64,000 bases of DNA from Henriciella mobilis (lineage in GTDB: Bacteria > Pseudomonadota > Alphaproteobacteria > Caulobacterales > Hyphomonadaceae): assembly GCF_003576315.1 (NCBI RefSeq), contig NZ_QWFZ01000033.1:248001-312000 (forward strand). The letters run 5' to 3'. The position numbers and the translations under genes were made by a program. The notes below the pieces were generated by a model that was given only the letters and a program-made list of their open reading frames with translations, was not told the origin of the DNA and made no database searches. Position 1 is the first letter of the stretch. Each line of letters begins with the position of its first letter. Shown one piece after another: positions 46,465-55,911 of this stretch.

Positions 46465-47580
46465 ATGAATTTCGACTTTTCCGAGGACCAGAAATTTCTT
46501 GCGGGCGAAGCACGCAAATTTCTCAGCGCCCAATGTACGACGGCCCATGTGAGGGAAGTACTGAACGACAAGGCGAAATCCCATCATGAAGGCGTCTGGA
46601 AGCAGGTCGTCGAGATGGGCTGGCTCGGCACGGCGATTCCGGAAGAATATGGCGGGCTTGGGCTCGGTATGCTGGAAATGTGTGTCATTGCCGAAGAGAT
46701 GGGCCGGGCGCTTGCGCCGGTGCCGTTCGCATCCACTGCCTACTTCTTTGCGGAAGCCCTGAAGATCGCCGGATCGGAAGCGCAGAAAAGCGACATCCTG
46801 CCCAAGGTCGTCTCCGGCGAAGTCGTCGGCTGCTATGCGTCCAGCGAAGGTCCGGGCAATCCCGACCCGGCCAAACTGTCCACCAGCTTCGACGGTTCGA
46901 AGGTTTCGGGCACGAAAATCCCGGTGACGGATGGCGACATTGCCACGCATGCCATTGTGCTTGCCAAGGAAGGTGCTGGTGCCAGTCTCGTCCTGGTGGA
47001 CCTGAACGGTCCCGGCGTCACCCGCACTCCGGTCGAAACGCTTGAGCCCACACGCAGCCATGCGGAGATCAAGTTCGACGGCGCTCCCGGTCAGAGGATC
47101 GGTGAAGCAGGTGCCGGCGGCGATCTGCACGACGCGCTGCTGAACCGCGCGGCTGTCCTTCTTGCTTTCGAACAGCTGGGCGGCGCAGACCGCTGCCTCG
47201 AAATGGCGACCGATTTCGCTAAGGAGCGTTATGCCTTTGGCCGTCCGATTGGTGGCAACCAGGCGATCAAGCACAAACTCGCCGAGATGTATGTGAAGAA
47301 CCAGGTTGCCCGGTCCAACTGCTATTACGGCGCCTGGGCCCTTTCCACCGATGCGGCTGAATTGCCGGAAGCCGCAGCTGCCTCACGCCTCGCCGCGAGC
47401 GAGGCCTACTGGTTCGCTTCGAAAGAGAATATCCAGACACATGGGGGCATGGGATTCACCTGGGAGGTGGACTGCCATCTTTTCTACCGCCGCGCCAAGC
47501 TGCTTGCCGTGCAGGCCGGCTCACCTAAAGTCTGGAAAGAGAAACTTGTCAGCGCTCTTGAGCGCAAGAACGCCGCTTAA
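46465..47580 (+). CDS. acyl-CoA dehydrogenase family protein
   Basis: A 371-residue flavoprotein. N-terminal helical domain MNFDFSEDQKFLAGEARKFL, YGGLGLGMLEMCVIAEEMG, and C-terminal GRPIGGNQAIKHKLAEMYV plus QTHGGMGFTWEVDCHLFYRRAK are typical of acyl-CoA dehydrogenases. It is followed 12 bp later by a second family member; such pairs can form heteromeric enzymes for CoA esters of steroid side chains or unusual acids. Confidence 0.92.
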   Translation: MNFDFSEDQKFLAGEARKFLSAQCTTAHVREVLNDKAKSHHEGVWKQVVEMGWLGTAIPEEYGGLGLGMLEMCVIAEEMGRALAPVPFASTAYFFAEALKIAGSEAQKSDILPKVVSGEVVGCYASSEGPGNPDPAKLSTSFDGSKVSGTKIPVTDGDIATHAIVLAKEGAGASLVLVDLNGPGVTRTPVETLEPTRSHAEIKFDGAPGQRIGEAGAGGDLHDALLNRAAVLLAFEQLGGADRCLEMATDFAKERYAFGRPIGGNQAIKHKLAEMYVKNQVARSNCYYGAWALSTDAAELPEAAAASRLAASEAYWFASKENIQTHGGMGFTWEVDCHLFYRRAKLLAVQAGSPKVWKEKLVSALERKNAA

Positions 47581-47592
47581 GGAGGAAAAGTC

Positions 47593-48795
47593 ATGGACTT
47601 TAACGATACCCCTGAAGAAGCAGAATTCCGCAAGGAAGCCCGCGCTTTCCTTGAAAAACACCTGAAGCTCAAGGACGGGGCTGGTGGCCGTCACCGTTCC
47701 TCCGATGACTTCCTGAAACGCGCCAAGGCGTGGCAGAAGACGAAAGCCGAAGGTGGCTTTGCCCAGATCACCTGGCCCAAGGAATGGGGCGGGCGTGGCG
47801 GCACGGCCATGCAGCAGGTCATCTGGAACCAGGAAGAAGCCAAGTTTGATGCGCCGGTTGGTCCGTTCGCCATCGGTCTCGGCATGTGTGTGCCGACCGT
47901 GATCGCCTTCGGCTCGGATGAGCACAAGAAGCGCTACGTTGAAAAGGCGCTGCGCGGCGAGGAAATCTGGTGCCAGCTCTTCTCCGAGCCAGCCGCCGGT
48001 TCTGACGTTGCGGGTGTTAAGACTCGCGCCATCAAGGACGGCGATGAATGGGTGATCAATGGCCAGAAGGTCTGGACCACCGGTGCCCACTTCTCCGATT
48101 ACGGGATCCTGCTGACCCGCACGGACCCGAAAGCGCCCAAGCACAAGGGCCTGACCATGTTCATCGTGGACATGCATCAGAAAGGTGTCGAGGCAAAGCC
48201 GATCCACCAGGCATCCGGCGGCAGGGAATTCAACGAGGTGTACTTCACCGATGTACGCATTCCCGACTCCGATCGCCTTGGTGAAGTCGGTGCCGGCTGG
48301 AAGGTCGCGCTCGTCACGCTGATGAATGAACGCTTGGCCGTCGGCGGTTCGCCCGGCCCGGACTGGAAGGAAATCATGGACTACGCCCGTGGGACGGGCT
48401 CGCTCACGGACCAGGCCTTCCGCGAGAAACTCGCCGACTGGTACGTTGCTGCACAGGGTTACAACCTGACGAAGTTCCGGACCCAGACAGCACTTTCGCG
48501 CGGCGAGACGCCCGGCCCGGAGAACTCCATCGGCAAGATCATCACAGCGAACCAGTTGCAGGATATCTGTAACTCGGCGATCGAGATGCAGGACCATTTC
48601 GGGATCATGACCGACTCGGAAACCATGCCGTCCAATGCCCTGTTCCAGCAGAGCTTCATGTGGGCGCCGGGCCTTCGCATTGCCGGCGGTACCGATGAGA
48701 TTCTTAAGAATATCATCGCCGAACGTGTGCTTGGCCTGCCGCAGGATGTGCGCGTCGACAAGGACGTGCCGTTCGAGTCCCTGAAGCAAGGTTAA
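47593..48795 (+). CDS. acyl-CoA dehydrogenase family protein
   Basis: A 400-residue acyl-CoA dehydrogenase. LFSEPAAGSDVAGVKTRA, the FAD/substrate region GQKVWTTGAHFSDYGIL and the C-terminal IAGGTDEILKNIIAERVLGLP are present. The ATG has GGAGGAAAAG upstream. It is adjacent to and codirectional with the shorter paralogue and probably forms a two-subunit enzyme with it. The substrate is unknown. Confidence 0.92.
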   Translation: MDFNDTPEEAEFRKEARAFLEKHLKLKDGAGGRHRSSDDFLKRAKAWQKTKAEGGFAQITWPKEWGGRGGTAMQQVIWNQEEAKFDAPVGPFAIGLGMCVPTVIAFGSDEHKKRYVEKALRGEEIWCQLFSEPAAGSDVAGVKTRAIKDGDEWVINGQKVWTTGAHFSDYGILLTRTDPKAPKHKGLTMFIVDMHQKGVEAKPIHQASGGREFNEVYFTDVRIPDSDRLGEVGAGWKVALVTLMNERLAVGGSPGPDWKEIMDYARGTGSLTDQAFREKLADWYVAAQGYNLTKFRTQTALSRGETPGPENSIGKIITANQLQDICNSAIEMQDHFGIMTDSETMPSNALFQQSFMWAPGLRIAGGTDEILKNIIAERVLGLPQDVRVDKDVPFESLKQG

Positions 48796-48866
48796 CAGGC
48801 GTTTTCTTGTGCCGCCCGGCCGGGATCCCTAGACTCGGCCGGGAGCAATCCACAAGGAGACTGCCT

Positions 48867-49565
48867 TTGTTTAAATCAATCATGACCTGCGCCGGCCTGG
48901 CCGCTTTCGGCGCAATGGGCCTTGCTGCGACGGCGCAGCAGGCCCCTCAGGCCGAGCCAGCCCAGCAGCAGCAGCAGATTCCGCCAGCCATCGTCGGTGC
49001 GCTTGGAGGCTTGCACGTTGCTGTCCTTCAGGACGCGGAAGGCGGCGTCGTCACGGTGCAGAACCCGCAGGGCGAGAATGCTGTTGTGCTGTTCCTTGAA
49101 CCGGGAGCAGCGGAAGAGGCAATGCAGAACCCCGCGATTGCCGATATGTCCGTTGCGACCATTCCGCTGTTGCAGATGATGGGGAGCTGGCAAGGTCCCG
49201 TCGTGTTCGAGGCAAGCAGCGAAGAAATCAGTTACGCGAACGGCCTGAATGCCGATGATGCGGATTACGGCGCACCTGTCTTCTTTGTCCTGATCGACGG
49301 GAAGGAAGCCCAGATCGAGGCTGGTGCCGGGCCGATCACGCCCATTCTTCTCAGCTCCGGTGACGCTGCCGACATGGCGGCGCAGGTCTCTGCACAGGGC
49401 GTTGAGGCCAGCAATGTAGAAGTCATGCCGATCGAATTCGGGGCCGTGATCAGCCAACTCGCATCCATGCAGCAGGATCAGGGCTACCGCGTGTTTACCC
49501 ATCCCGATACGGCTGCGCTCATCCAGTCCGCCCAGTCCGGCACAGAAGGAAACAGTCAGCAATGA
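48867..49565 (+). CDS. exported protein, possibly Tic22-like
   Basis: A 232-residue protein with a signal peptide MFKSIMTCAGLAAFGAMGLAATA and a Gln-rich linker. The mature part has two similar halves (VAVLQDAEGGVVTVQN... and APVFFVLIDGKEAQIEAG...) as in Tic22-like folds, but this is a weak resemblance. The start is TTG 48867 with AAGGAG seven bases upstream, better than the internal ATG at 48882. It overlaps the next gene's ATG by four bases. Confidence 0.6.
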   Translation: MFKSIMTCAGLAAFGAMGLAATAQQAPQAEPAQQQQQIPPAIVGALGGLHVAVLQDAEGGVVTVQNPQGENAVVLFLEPGAAEEAMQNPAIADMSVATIPLLQMMGSWQGPVVFEASSEEISYANGLNADDADYGAPVFFVLIDGKEAQIEAGAGPITPILLSSGDAADMAAQVSAQGVEASNVEVMPIEFGAVISQLASMQQDQGYRVFTHPDTAALIQSAQSGTEGNSQQ

Positions 49566-50527
49566 ATCCGGAATTCCGTGACGTGGAGACGAATGGCGTC
49601 AAGCTAAGGGTCGCCATCGCTGGCCAGGGGCCACTTGTTCTCTTCGTCCACGGATTTCCGGAAAGCTGGTACTCCTGGCGCCATCAGCTGGAAGCGGTCT
49701 CGGCGGCGGGCTTCACCGCAGCGGCCATTGATGTACGTGGCTATGGCGGGTCGGACAAGCCGCATCCCGTCGAAGCCTATTCGATGGAAAACCTGACGGC
49801 CGACATTGCAGGCGTTGCAAAGGCTTTGCAGCCGGAAGCGCCGGCAATTGTCGTTGGACATGACTGGGGCGCTCCGCTCGCCTGGAACTCGGCCTTGCTG
49901 TTCCCGGACCAGTTTCGCGCCGTTGCCGGGCTGTCGGTTCCCTACATTCCGCCTGGCGACAAACCGGCGATTCAGGTCTTCCGTGAGTTCTTTACTGCGC
50001 GCGGGATGTTCTTCTACCAGGTCTATTTCCAGGATGAGGGCCCGCCGGAGGCCGAGCTCGAAGCCGATCCGGCAGCGACGATCCGCCGGTTCTACTACGC
50101 GATCAGCGGCGATGCGCCCGACGGGACCTGGCCCATCGACAAAAAGCATGGCGACACGTTGCTTCATCGCCTGCCCGAGCCGGACATGCCGTTGCCATGG
50201 CTCAGCAAGGAAGACGTTGATTATTACGCCTCGCAATTTGCCCAGTCCGGCTTTCGCGGCCCGCTCAACCGCTACCGCAATCATGAGCGCGACCATGCTT
50301 TTCTGACGGCGCTGGACGATCACAAGATCTATCAGCCTAGCCTTTTTATCGGCGGTACCCGGGATCTCGTGCTGAAGATGTTTCCCGGCGATCCAGTCGA
50401 GATGATGAAGCCGAACCTTCCGGGCCTGCGAGGCGCACGTCTCCTCGAAGGGTGTGGTCACTGGACACAGCAGGAACGCCCGAATGAAGTGAACAGGCTC
50501 CTCGTCGACTGGCTCGCGACGCTTTAG
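49562..50527 (+). CDS. alpha/beta hydrolase, epoxide-hydrolase type
   Basis: A 321-residue alpha/beta hydrolase. FVHGFPESWYSWRHQ is the oxyanion region, the nucleophile Asp lies in VVGHDWGAPLAW, ring-opening Tyr candidates are in the cap, and the catalytic His is in LEGCGHWTQQE. The Asp nucleophile and the HGFPESW motif mark soluble epoxide hydrolases. It is translationally coupled to the upstream exported protein (ATGA). Confidence 0.88.
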   Translation: MNPEFRDVETNGVKLRVAIAGQGPLVLFVHGFPESWYSWRHQLEAVSAAGFTAAAIDVRGYGGSDKPHPVEAYSMENLTADIAGVAKALQPEAPAIVVGHDWGAPLAWNSALLFPDQFRAVAGLSVPYIPPGDKPAIQVFREFFTARGMFFYQVYFQDEGPPEAELEADPAATIRRFYYAISGDAPDGTWPIDKKHGDTLLHRLPEPDMPLPWLSKEDVDYYASQFAQSGFRGPLNRYRNHERDHAFLTALDDHKIYQPSLFIGGTRDLVLKMFPGDPVEMMKPNLPGLRGARLLEGCGHWTQQERPNEVNRLLVDWLATL

Positions 50528-50536
50528 CGGTTGGCA

Positions 50537-51901
50537 TCACCCATCATTGAACAGCGCCATCGCAGCCGCTGTCATGGATTTCACGCCCGTCTCGATAGTC
50601 GGGGCAGCGTCAGGCGCGAAGAAGGGAGAGTGCAGCGAGGGAAGGCTGGTCTCGCCATTCCGGGCCTGTTCATAGGTCTCGGGCGATATGGCGCCGAGCC
50701 AGAAGATCAGGCCCGGCACGTCTTCCTGCGTACGGCCGAACTGGGAAAAGTCCTCGCCGCCCATAACGGGTGTGACCTCAGTCACGTTGTCCTCGCCGAT
50801 CGCGCCGCTAATCGCGGCCATGGCGGTACTGGTGAGTGCGGGATCATTGTAGGTCGACGGCGTGTAGTCGGAATCGATTGAAATTTCCGGTTCTGGGGCG
50901 CCGAACGCTTCGGCTTCAGCCTTCGCAATACGCTTGATACCATCGAGCAGAAGCTGGCGTGTGGCATCATCATAGGAGCGAACGGTCAGCAGCAATTCGG
51001 CCGAGTCCGAGATGATGTTGTGCTTGGCGCCGGCGGTGAACGCGCCGACTGTCACCACAGCCGGCTTCTGGGGGTCGACATTGCGCGAGACCAGCGTCTG
51101 GAGCGCCATCACGATGGCCGAGCCGACCACGATAGGGTCCTTGGTGGTGTGAGGGTAGGCCCCATGACCGCCGACCCCCTTCACGTGGATATCGACGCTG
51201 TCGACATTGGCCAGTGCATAGCCGGATGAGTAGGCTACTGTGCCGGCGGGCGCAGAGGCCGACACGTGAAGAGCAAGATTATAGTCCGGCAGCGGGAAAT
51301 CATCATACAGCCCGTCCTCGATCATCGCCTTGGCGCCCAGGCCGAGTTCCTCTGCCGGCTGGGCGATCATCACCAGCGTGCCTGACCAGTCATCCTTGTT
51401 CTCGATCAGCTTGCGGGCTGTGCCGATCCAGCTGGTCATGTGGATATCATGGCCGCAGGCATGCATCACCGGGCTTTCAACGCCCGTCCAGGTCACGCTG
51501 GTCACCTTGGAAGCGTATTCGAGCCCGGTCTGCTCGGGCACCGGCAGGGCATCCATGTCAGCGCGGATCAGGACGGTCGGGCCGTCGCCATTCTCATAGA
51601 CGCCAACGACGCCGTAACCGCCGACGTCGTCTCGCACAGTGCCTTCGTCGCGCATCGATTTCTGGCGAACCCAGTCCTCGCCGATCCGGGTCGAGACGCT
51701 GAAACCGAGCGCTTCAAGCTCGGCAGCCATGATCGAGGCTGATGTTGATTCCTTGAAGGAAAGCTCCGGATTGCTGTGTAGCCAGGTGTAGACGTCGATC
51801 AGCTCGGTGTCCGGGGTTGGTTTCGATTGCTGGGCTGAAACGGGCAGCGCGGTTGCGATTGCAAGTGCGGAGAGCGAAATGGCGAGACGGCTGAACTTCA
51901 T
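50537..51901 (-). CDS. exported M20-family amidohydrolase
   Basis: A 454-residue M20 metallopeptidase/amidohydrolase with a signal peptide (LAISLSALAIATALPVSAQ). Metal ligands lie in HACGHDIHMTSW, AQPAEELGLGAKAM and the C-terminal VMGGEDFSQFG; the dimerisation domain contains GGHGAYPH. It should act in the periplasm on N-acyl amino acids or peptides. Convergent with the epoxide hydrolase gene. Confidence 0.92.
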   Translation of the reverse strand: MKFSRLAISLSALAIATALPVSAQQSKPTPDTELIDVYTWLHSNPELSFKESTSASIMAAELEALGFSVSTRIGEDWVRQKSMRDEGTVRDDVGGYGVVGVYENGDGPTVLIRADMDALPVPEQTGLEYASKVTSVTWTGVESPVMHACGHDIHMTSWIGTARKLIENKDDWSGTLVMIAQPAEELGLGAKAMIEDGLYDDFPLPDYNLALHVSASAPAGTVAYSSGYALANVDSVDIHVKGVGGHGAYPHTTKDPIVVGSAIVMALQTLVSRNVDPQKPAVVTVGAFTAGAKHNIISDSAELLLTVRSYDDATRQLLLDGIKRIAKAEAEAFGAPEPEISIDSDYTPSTYNDPALTSTAMAAISGAIGEDNVTEVTPVMGGEDFSQFGRTQEDVPGLIFWLGAISPETYEQARNGETSLPSLHSPFFAPDAAPTIETGVKSMTAAAMALFNDG

Positions 51902-52060
51902 CCTGGCATCCTTCCATACGGGTTGGCTTGCGCCACCCTAACAGATGCGGGGCATACGGCCAGCGGTGCTTTGGGCGCGCCGCAGGAAATCTCGAAAAGC
52001 TTTTGCGCCATGCGGCCCCTCGGCTACACTGTCCACCAGACGCCACAGTGAGGGGACGCC

Positions 52061-52831
52061 ATGAGCGACACAACACCGCCGTCACCGCCGCCGCCAGACA
52101 AGCCGCCGGAGCAGCCATCAGCCGCGGTCAGCCACTCGGCTGCAAAGACGCCCCAGCCGAGCAAGGGTGAGCTTCTGGACCGGAACCTCCTGCAGCCGAT
52201 GAAGGTCTATACGCACTCGCCCATCCTTTACTGGTGGCCGATCTGGCTGCTTGGCTTTGTCTTCTATTTCCTTCAGGCGACGGGAATCGTGGGGGAGCTG
52301 ACCAATCAGAAAGTGCTTGGCCTGATTTTCGTTTTCACGCTGGCCTTCGTCATCTTCTCGACAACGGTCAGGCTGCGCGGGGCCAATTCCGTCATATTCG
52401 GCCTGATCCTGGTGATTGGGTTTATCCTGCTGACCTTCGCCAACCTCTCTGGCCCGATCGCGGATTTCCTCGCCCAGCTTGATATCCGGATGAGCAACAT
52501 GTTCTACCTGGTGACGGCCGTGCTGATCTTCGTACAGTGGGCGCTAATGATCTTCGGCTTCGACAAGGTCCGCTACTGGGAGATCGTGCCCGGACAGCTG
52601 CATGAGCGCGTCTTCTGGGGCAGCGGGGACAGGGCCGAAAGCGGCGCAAATGCCCGGTGCCGCTACCGTTCGGACGATTTCCTGCGTCACCGTATTCTCG
52701 GTCTTGTCGTGACAGGTGATATTGAAGTCACGCTCGGTGATGGCGAGGTCTGGCACATGCACAACGTTCTCTTCGCCAAACAGCGCACGCGCCGCATGAA
52801 TGAGCTGATCGTCACGCGGCCAGTTGATTGA
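52061..52831 (+). CDS. integral membrane protein of unknown function
   Basis: A 256-residue protein: a Pro-rich N-terminus, four hydrophobic segments (about residues 55-75, 85-105, 112-130 and 148-168) and a soluble C-terminal domain (RYWEIVPGQLHERVFWGSGDRA, IEVTLGDGEVWHMHNVLF) that looks like a small beta domain. No family recognised. Its 3' end overlaps the convergent gene by 20 bases. Confidence 0.7.
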   Translation: MSDTTPPSPPPPDKPPEQPSAAVSHSAAKTPQPSKGELLDRNLLQPMKVYTHSPILYWWPIWLLGFVFYFLQATGIVGELTNQKVLGLIFVFTLAFVIFSTTVRLRGANSVIFGLILVIGFILLTFANLSGPIADFLAQLDIRMSNMFYLVTAVLIFVQWALMIFGFDKVRYWEIVPGQLHERVFWGSGDRAESGANARCRYRSDDFLRHRILGLVVTGDIEVTLGDGEVWHMHNVLFAKQRTRRMNELIVTRPVD

Positions 52832-53444
52832 AGCTCGGGTGAAGTTTCGGCAAGTAACCACCTCTTAGCGCTTCAAGCGATGCCGATGGTGTCAGGCATC
52901 CAACGTGATCGGAAGGCAGGTCGGATACGGCCTGGTATCCGCCAAATGACCATAAAAGCGCTCTGTCCTGCCATTTCAGCCAGGCGCGAGCGTCATGTTC
53001 GAACATCGCGCCGTCCGGCAGCCAATTTGCCGTGCAGCGAAGAAGTGGTAATTTTTCCTGGCGGCGCGCCTGGACCTCGCCGGCGATCAGCGCATCAAGT
53101 TCACTCGCTGAAGGTGTCTCATCGAAAACTTTTCGAGAAATCAGTGCAGCGCGGAAGGCGAGGGCATCGCCGCGCCGGCATTCGAAGCATGGCCTGTGAC
53201 CGGCCGCGAGCGCCGTCACCTCATCCAAAAAGAACAATTCGGTGTACTGGCCCGGCTGCATGAGTTTGCGGCGCCGCCCCTTGAACGCCAGCAAGCAGGT
53301 TATCCAGTGCCGGCTTGCCCAGTGTGTGGGTTTCAGCGTCTGGTCATCTCGGTGGAAACATCCACCGCGATTGCCCATGAACATGCCTCTTTCCGGCGCA
53401 GCGTGCACTTCACCAAACGGATCAACGCGGTTCTGAAGGACCAT
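52812..53444 (-). CDS. conserved hypothetical protein with Ada-like Cys motif
   Basis: A 210-residue protein: LQNRVDPFGEVHAAPERG, MGNRGGCFH, ITCLLAFKGRRRKLM, YTELFFLDEVTALAAGHRPCFECRRGDA and a helical C-terminal part. The GHRPCFECRR segment resembles the zinc-binding GYRPCxRC motif of Ada, but the rest is unlike Ada. Similar proteins are widespread in alphaproteobacteria without known function. Confidence in the gene is good; function is unknown. Confidence 0.78.
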   Translation of the reverse strand: MVLQNRVDPFGEVHAAPERGMFMGNRGGCFHRDDQTLKPTHWASRHWITCLLAFKGRRRKLMQPGQYTELFFLDEVTALAAGHRPCFECRRGDALAFRAALISRKVFDETPSASELDALIAGEVQARRQEKLPLLRCTANWLPDGAMFEHDARAWLKWQDRALLWSFGGYQAVSDLPSDHVGCLTPSASLEALRGGYLPKLHPSFNQLAA

Positions 53445-53525
53445 GGCTGAAGCCTTAAGGTCGCCAATAACCCTGATCCGATACCGCTGTTCGGTGTCGA
53501 GATTACGACAGCTGACAATCCAGAC

Positions 53526-55274
53526 TCAGCTCTCCCCGCCGAACTGCTCGGTCCAGGCGGTCACCTGATCGTCTTCGATCTTGCGGAAGAGAACGTCTGG
53601 CGGGGTGATAGCGAGGCCGTGCGGCAGCGCATCGAGCAGGCCGCCATATCCATCCCGCCCGATCCGGTCGGCGCGCAGGGTCCGGTTGTCCTCAGGGATG
53701 CCGAGAGCATCGAGGATCATCCTGGCGGCTTTCGGAATGATCGGCTGGGCGATGATGCCGAACAAGGCAGCGAGGTTCAGGCCAGTCCGGACACCGACTG
53801 CGGCTGCGTCGACGTCGCTCTTGTACTTTACCCAGGGCTCGGCCTTGGTGAGGTATTCATTGCCCGCCGCCCAGATCGCCCGCGTCTCGGCGGCAGCCTT
53901 CCGGAAGTCCATGTTCTCGTAATGCTCGAAGAGCTGCGGCAGCCGCGTTTCCAGTTCCGAGACCATCCAGGCTTCCGCCTCGCCAGTCTCGCCCGCCGAC
54001 GGCACCTGTCCGTCGAATTTCGAGGCGCAGTACTTCGTGATCCGGTTGACGAAATTGCCGAGCACATTGGCAAGATCGGAATTGATCGAGGCCTGGAAGC
54101 CCTCCCAGGTAAAGGCCGCGTCGGAGCCTTCGGGCGCATTTGCCGTCAGGTACCAACGCCAGTAGTCGGCCGGAAGCAGGTCCAGCGCCTGGTCCATGAA
54201 GACGCCGCGCTTGTTCGAGGTCGAGAACTTGCCGCCATACCAGGTGACCCAGTTGAAGGCCTTGAGCTGGTCGACCAGCTTCCAGGGTTCTTTCGACCCG
54301 ATAATGGTTACCGGGAAGGAGACCGTGTGGAACGCGACATTGTCCTTGCCCATGAACTGGATGTATTCGACATTGTCGGCCCCTTCATCCGTCCGCCACC
54401 AGTTGCGCCAGGCGTCGGGTTGGCCGGTGGCTTTGGACCATTCTTCGGTTGCGCCAATATATTCAACCGGAGCATCAAACCAGACATAGAAGACCTTTTT
54501 TTCAAAGCCTTCCCGGATCGATCCGTCCGGGTTTGTGACGGGCACGCCCCATGACAGGTCGCGCGTGATGGCGCGGTCGCGCAGGCCTTCATCCAGCCAT
54601 TTCAGGGCGATCGAGCGGGCAAGCTGCGGCCAGTCCTTTGACTGCTCGACCCATTGCCGGATCGTGTCCTGCATCTTTGACTGCAAGAGGAAGAGGTGGC
54701 GCGTCTCGCGGACCTCGACATTCTTCGATCCGGAGACCGCAGAATAGGGATCAATCAGGTCGACCGGGTCGAGCAGGCGCCCGCAATTGTCGCACTGGTC
54801 GCCGCGGGCCTTCTCGAAGTCGCAATGCGGGCAGGTGCCTTCGACATAGCGGTCCGGCAGGAAACGCCCGTCATCGATGGAGTAGACCTGTTCCATCACC
54901 CGCTCTTCGATCAGGCCTTCGGCCTCGAGCACATGTGCGAAATGCTGGGTGAGGCGGGCATTCTCCTCGCCCGAGGACCGGCCGAAATAATCGTAGGAGA
55001 GCTCAAAGCCTTCACCAGCCTTCTTCTGGATCTCGTGTTGCTCGTCGCAATAGGCGCGAACCGACATGCCGGCCGCCTGTGCGGCGAGTTCGGCAGGCGT
55101 GCCGTGTTCGTCCGTCGCGCAGATATACAGGACATCGTGTCCGCGAAGGCGCTGGAAGCGCGCATAGACATCAGCCGGCAGCATCGATCCTGCGAGATTG
55201 CCGAGATGCTTGACCCCATTGATGTAGGGCAGGGCGGACGTAACGAGAATGCGGCGTTGGCCTGGTGTCGTCAT
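53526..55274 (-). CDS. metG: methionyl-tRNA synthetase
   Basis: A 582-residue class I synthetase charging tRNA-Met. The HIGH-type motif is seen in INGVKHLGNLAGS, the zinc knuckle in CPHCDFEKARGDQCDNCG, and the KMSKS-type signature in GGKFSTSNKRGVF, as in the variant MetG lineage. The anticodon-binding C-terminal helical domain follows; no C-terminal tRNA-binding extension is present. Confidence 0.96.
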   Translation of the reverse strand: MTTPGQRRILVTSALPYINGVKHLGNLAGSMLPADVYARFQRLRGHDVLYICATDEHGTPAELAAQAAGMSVRAYCDEQHEIQKKAGEGFELSYDYFGRSSGEENARLTQHFAHVLEAEGLIEERVMEQVYSIDDGRFLPDRYVEGTCPHCDFEKARGDQCDNCGRLLDPVDLIDPYSAVSGSKNVEVRETRHLFLLQSKMQDTIRQWVEQSKDWPQLARSIALKWLDEGLRDRAITRDLSWGVPVTNPDGSIREGFEKKVFYVWFDAPVEYIGATEEWSKATGQPDAWRNWWRTDEGADNVEYIQFMGKDNVAFHTVSFPVTIIGSKEPWKLVDQLKAFNWVTWYGGKFSTSNKRGVFMDQALDLLPADYWRWYLTANAPEGSDAAFTWEGFQASINSDLANVLGNFVNRITKYCASKFDGQVPSAGETGEAEAWMVSELETRLPQLFEHYENMDFRKAAAETRAIWAAGNEYLTKAEPWVKYKSDVDAAAVGVRTGLNLAALFGIIAQPIIPKAARMILDALGIPEDNRTLRADRIGRDGYGGLLDALPHGLAITPPDVLFRKIEDDQVTAWTEQFGGES

Positions 55275-55385
55275 GGTGTCTTCCGTCGATCAGCGATTGA
55301 GGGCAAGCTGCATGCCCCGCGCGGGTGGGCGACACTCATAGCGCGGTGAATACAAAATGAAACGGGGCAAGGGAGGATCATGCAC

Positions 55386-55847
55386 ATGCCACGTCTGGCG
55401 AATGTAAACCTGTTGGGCGTCCTGCTCGCGGCAATCGCAATCTATTTTGTCGGCTTCCTATGGTACGGACTATTGTTTTCCGAAGCCTACATGAACGGCA
55501 TCGGCGTTTTTTTCAATGAGGCCGGAGACACGGTCCGCTGGCTTGAGGCGGACGGGATCAGCACGCGCACCGGCATGGGCGAGGAGGGGGCCTGGATGGC
55601 CGCCGGCTTCCTGATTCCGCTCGTGCTTTCCTTCGGACTGGGCTATTTTCTGAAGACACAGGCTATTTCTTCGATCGGGGGCGCTGCGGGCTTTGGCCTT
55701 GTTCTGTCACTTCTGATTGGAGTGCCGCTGATGGCCTACGGGCTGGTCTATTCACCCTGGCATTCCTGGCCGGCGTTCCTGGTCGATGCGTCTCACACAG
55801 TCGTAAGCTTCGTTGCAGGCTGTATCGTGCTGTCATTCTTCGACTGA
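55386..55847 (+). CDS. DUF1761 membrane protein
   Basis: A 153-residue membrane protein of the DUF1761 type with four hydrophobic segments; the start VNLLGVLLAAIAIYFVGFLWYGLLFSE in parts and the C-terminal HTVVSFVAGCIVLSFFD fit that family. ATG 55386 has GGGAGG nine bases upstream; the ATG at 55380 is too close to it. Function unknown. A strong hairpin follows the stop. Confidence 0.8.
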   Translation: MPRLANVNLLGVLLAAIAIYFVGFLWYGLLFSEAYMNGIGVFFNEAGDTVRWLEADGISTRTGMGEEGAWMAAGFLIPLVLSFGLGYFLKTQAISSIGGAAGFGLVLSLLIGVPLMAYGLVYSPWHSWPAFLVDASHTVVSFVAGCIVLSFFD

Positions 55848-55852
55848 TGCGA

Positions 55853-55885
55853 AAGGCCCGCCGCTGCTCAGGCAGGGCGGGCCTT
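55853..55885. terminator. bidirectional stem-loop between convergent genes
   Basis: A perfect 10-bp stem AAGGCCCGCC (55853-55862) and GGCGGGCCTT (55876-55885) with a 13-base loop, between the convergent DUF1761 and OmpA-like genes. Short T runs occur on either side (CTT/CTTT), so it probably ends transcription in both directions. Confidence 0.65.
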
Positions 55886-55911
55886 GTCCGGACTATCCTT
55901 GTTGGGCGGGT

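Noticed and set aside
46270-47274. Extension of the 191-residue gene upstream across the acyl-CoA dehydrogenase
   Set aside because: The extra part is antisense to a well-supported dehydrogenase gene and has no domain.
48815-48843. Stem-loop CCCGGCCG/CGGCCGGG between the acyl-CoA dehydrogenase and exported-protein genes
   Set aside because: The eight-pair stem has a 13-base loop and no T tract; could be a leader structure but evidence is too thin.
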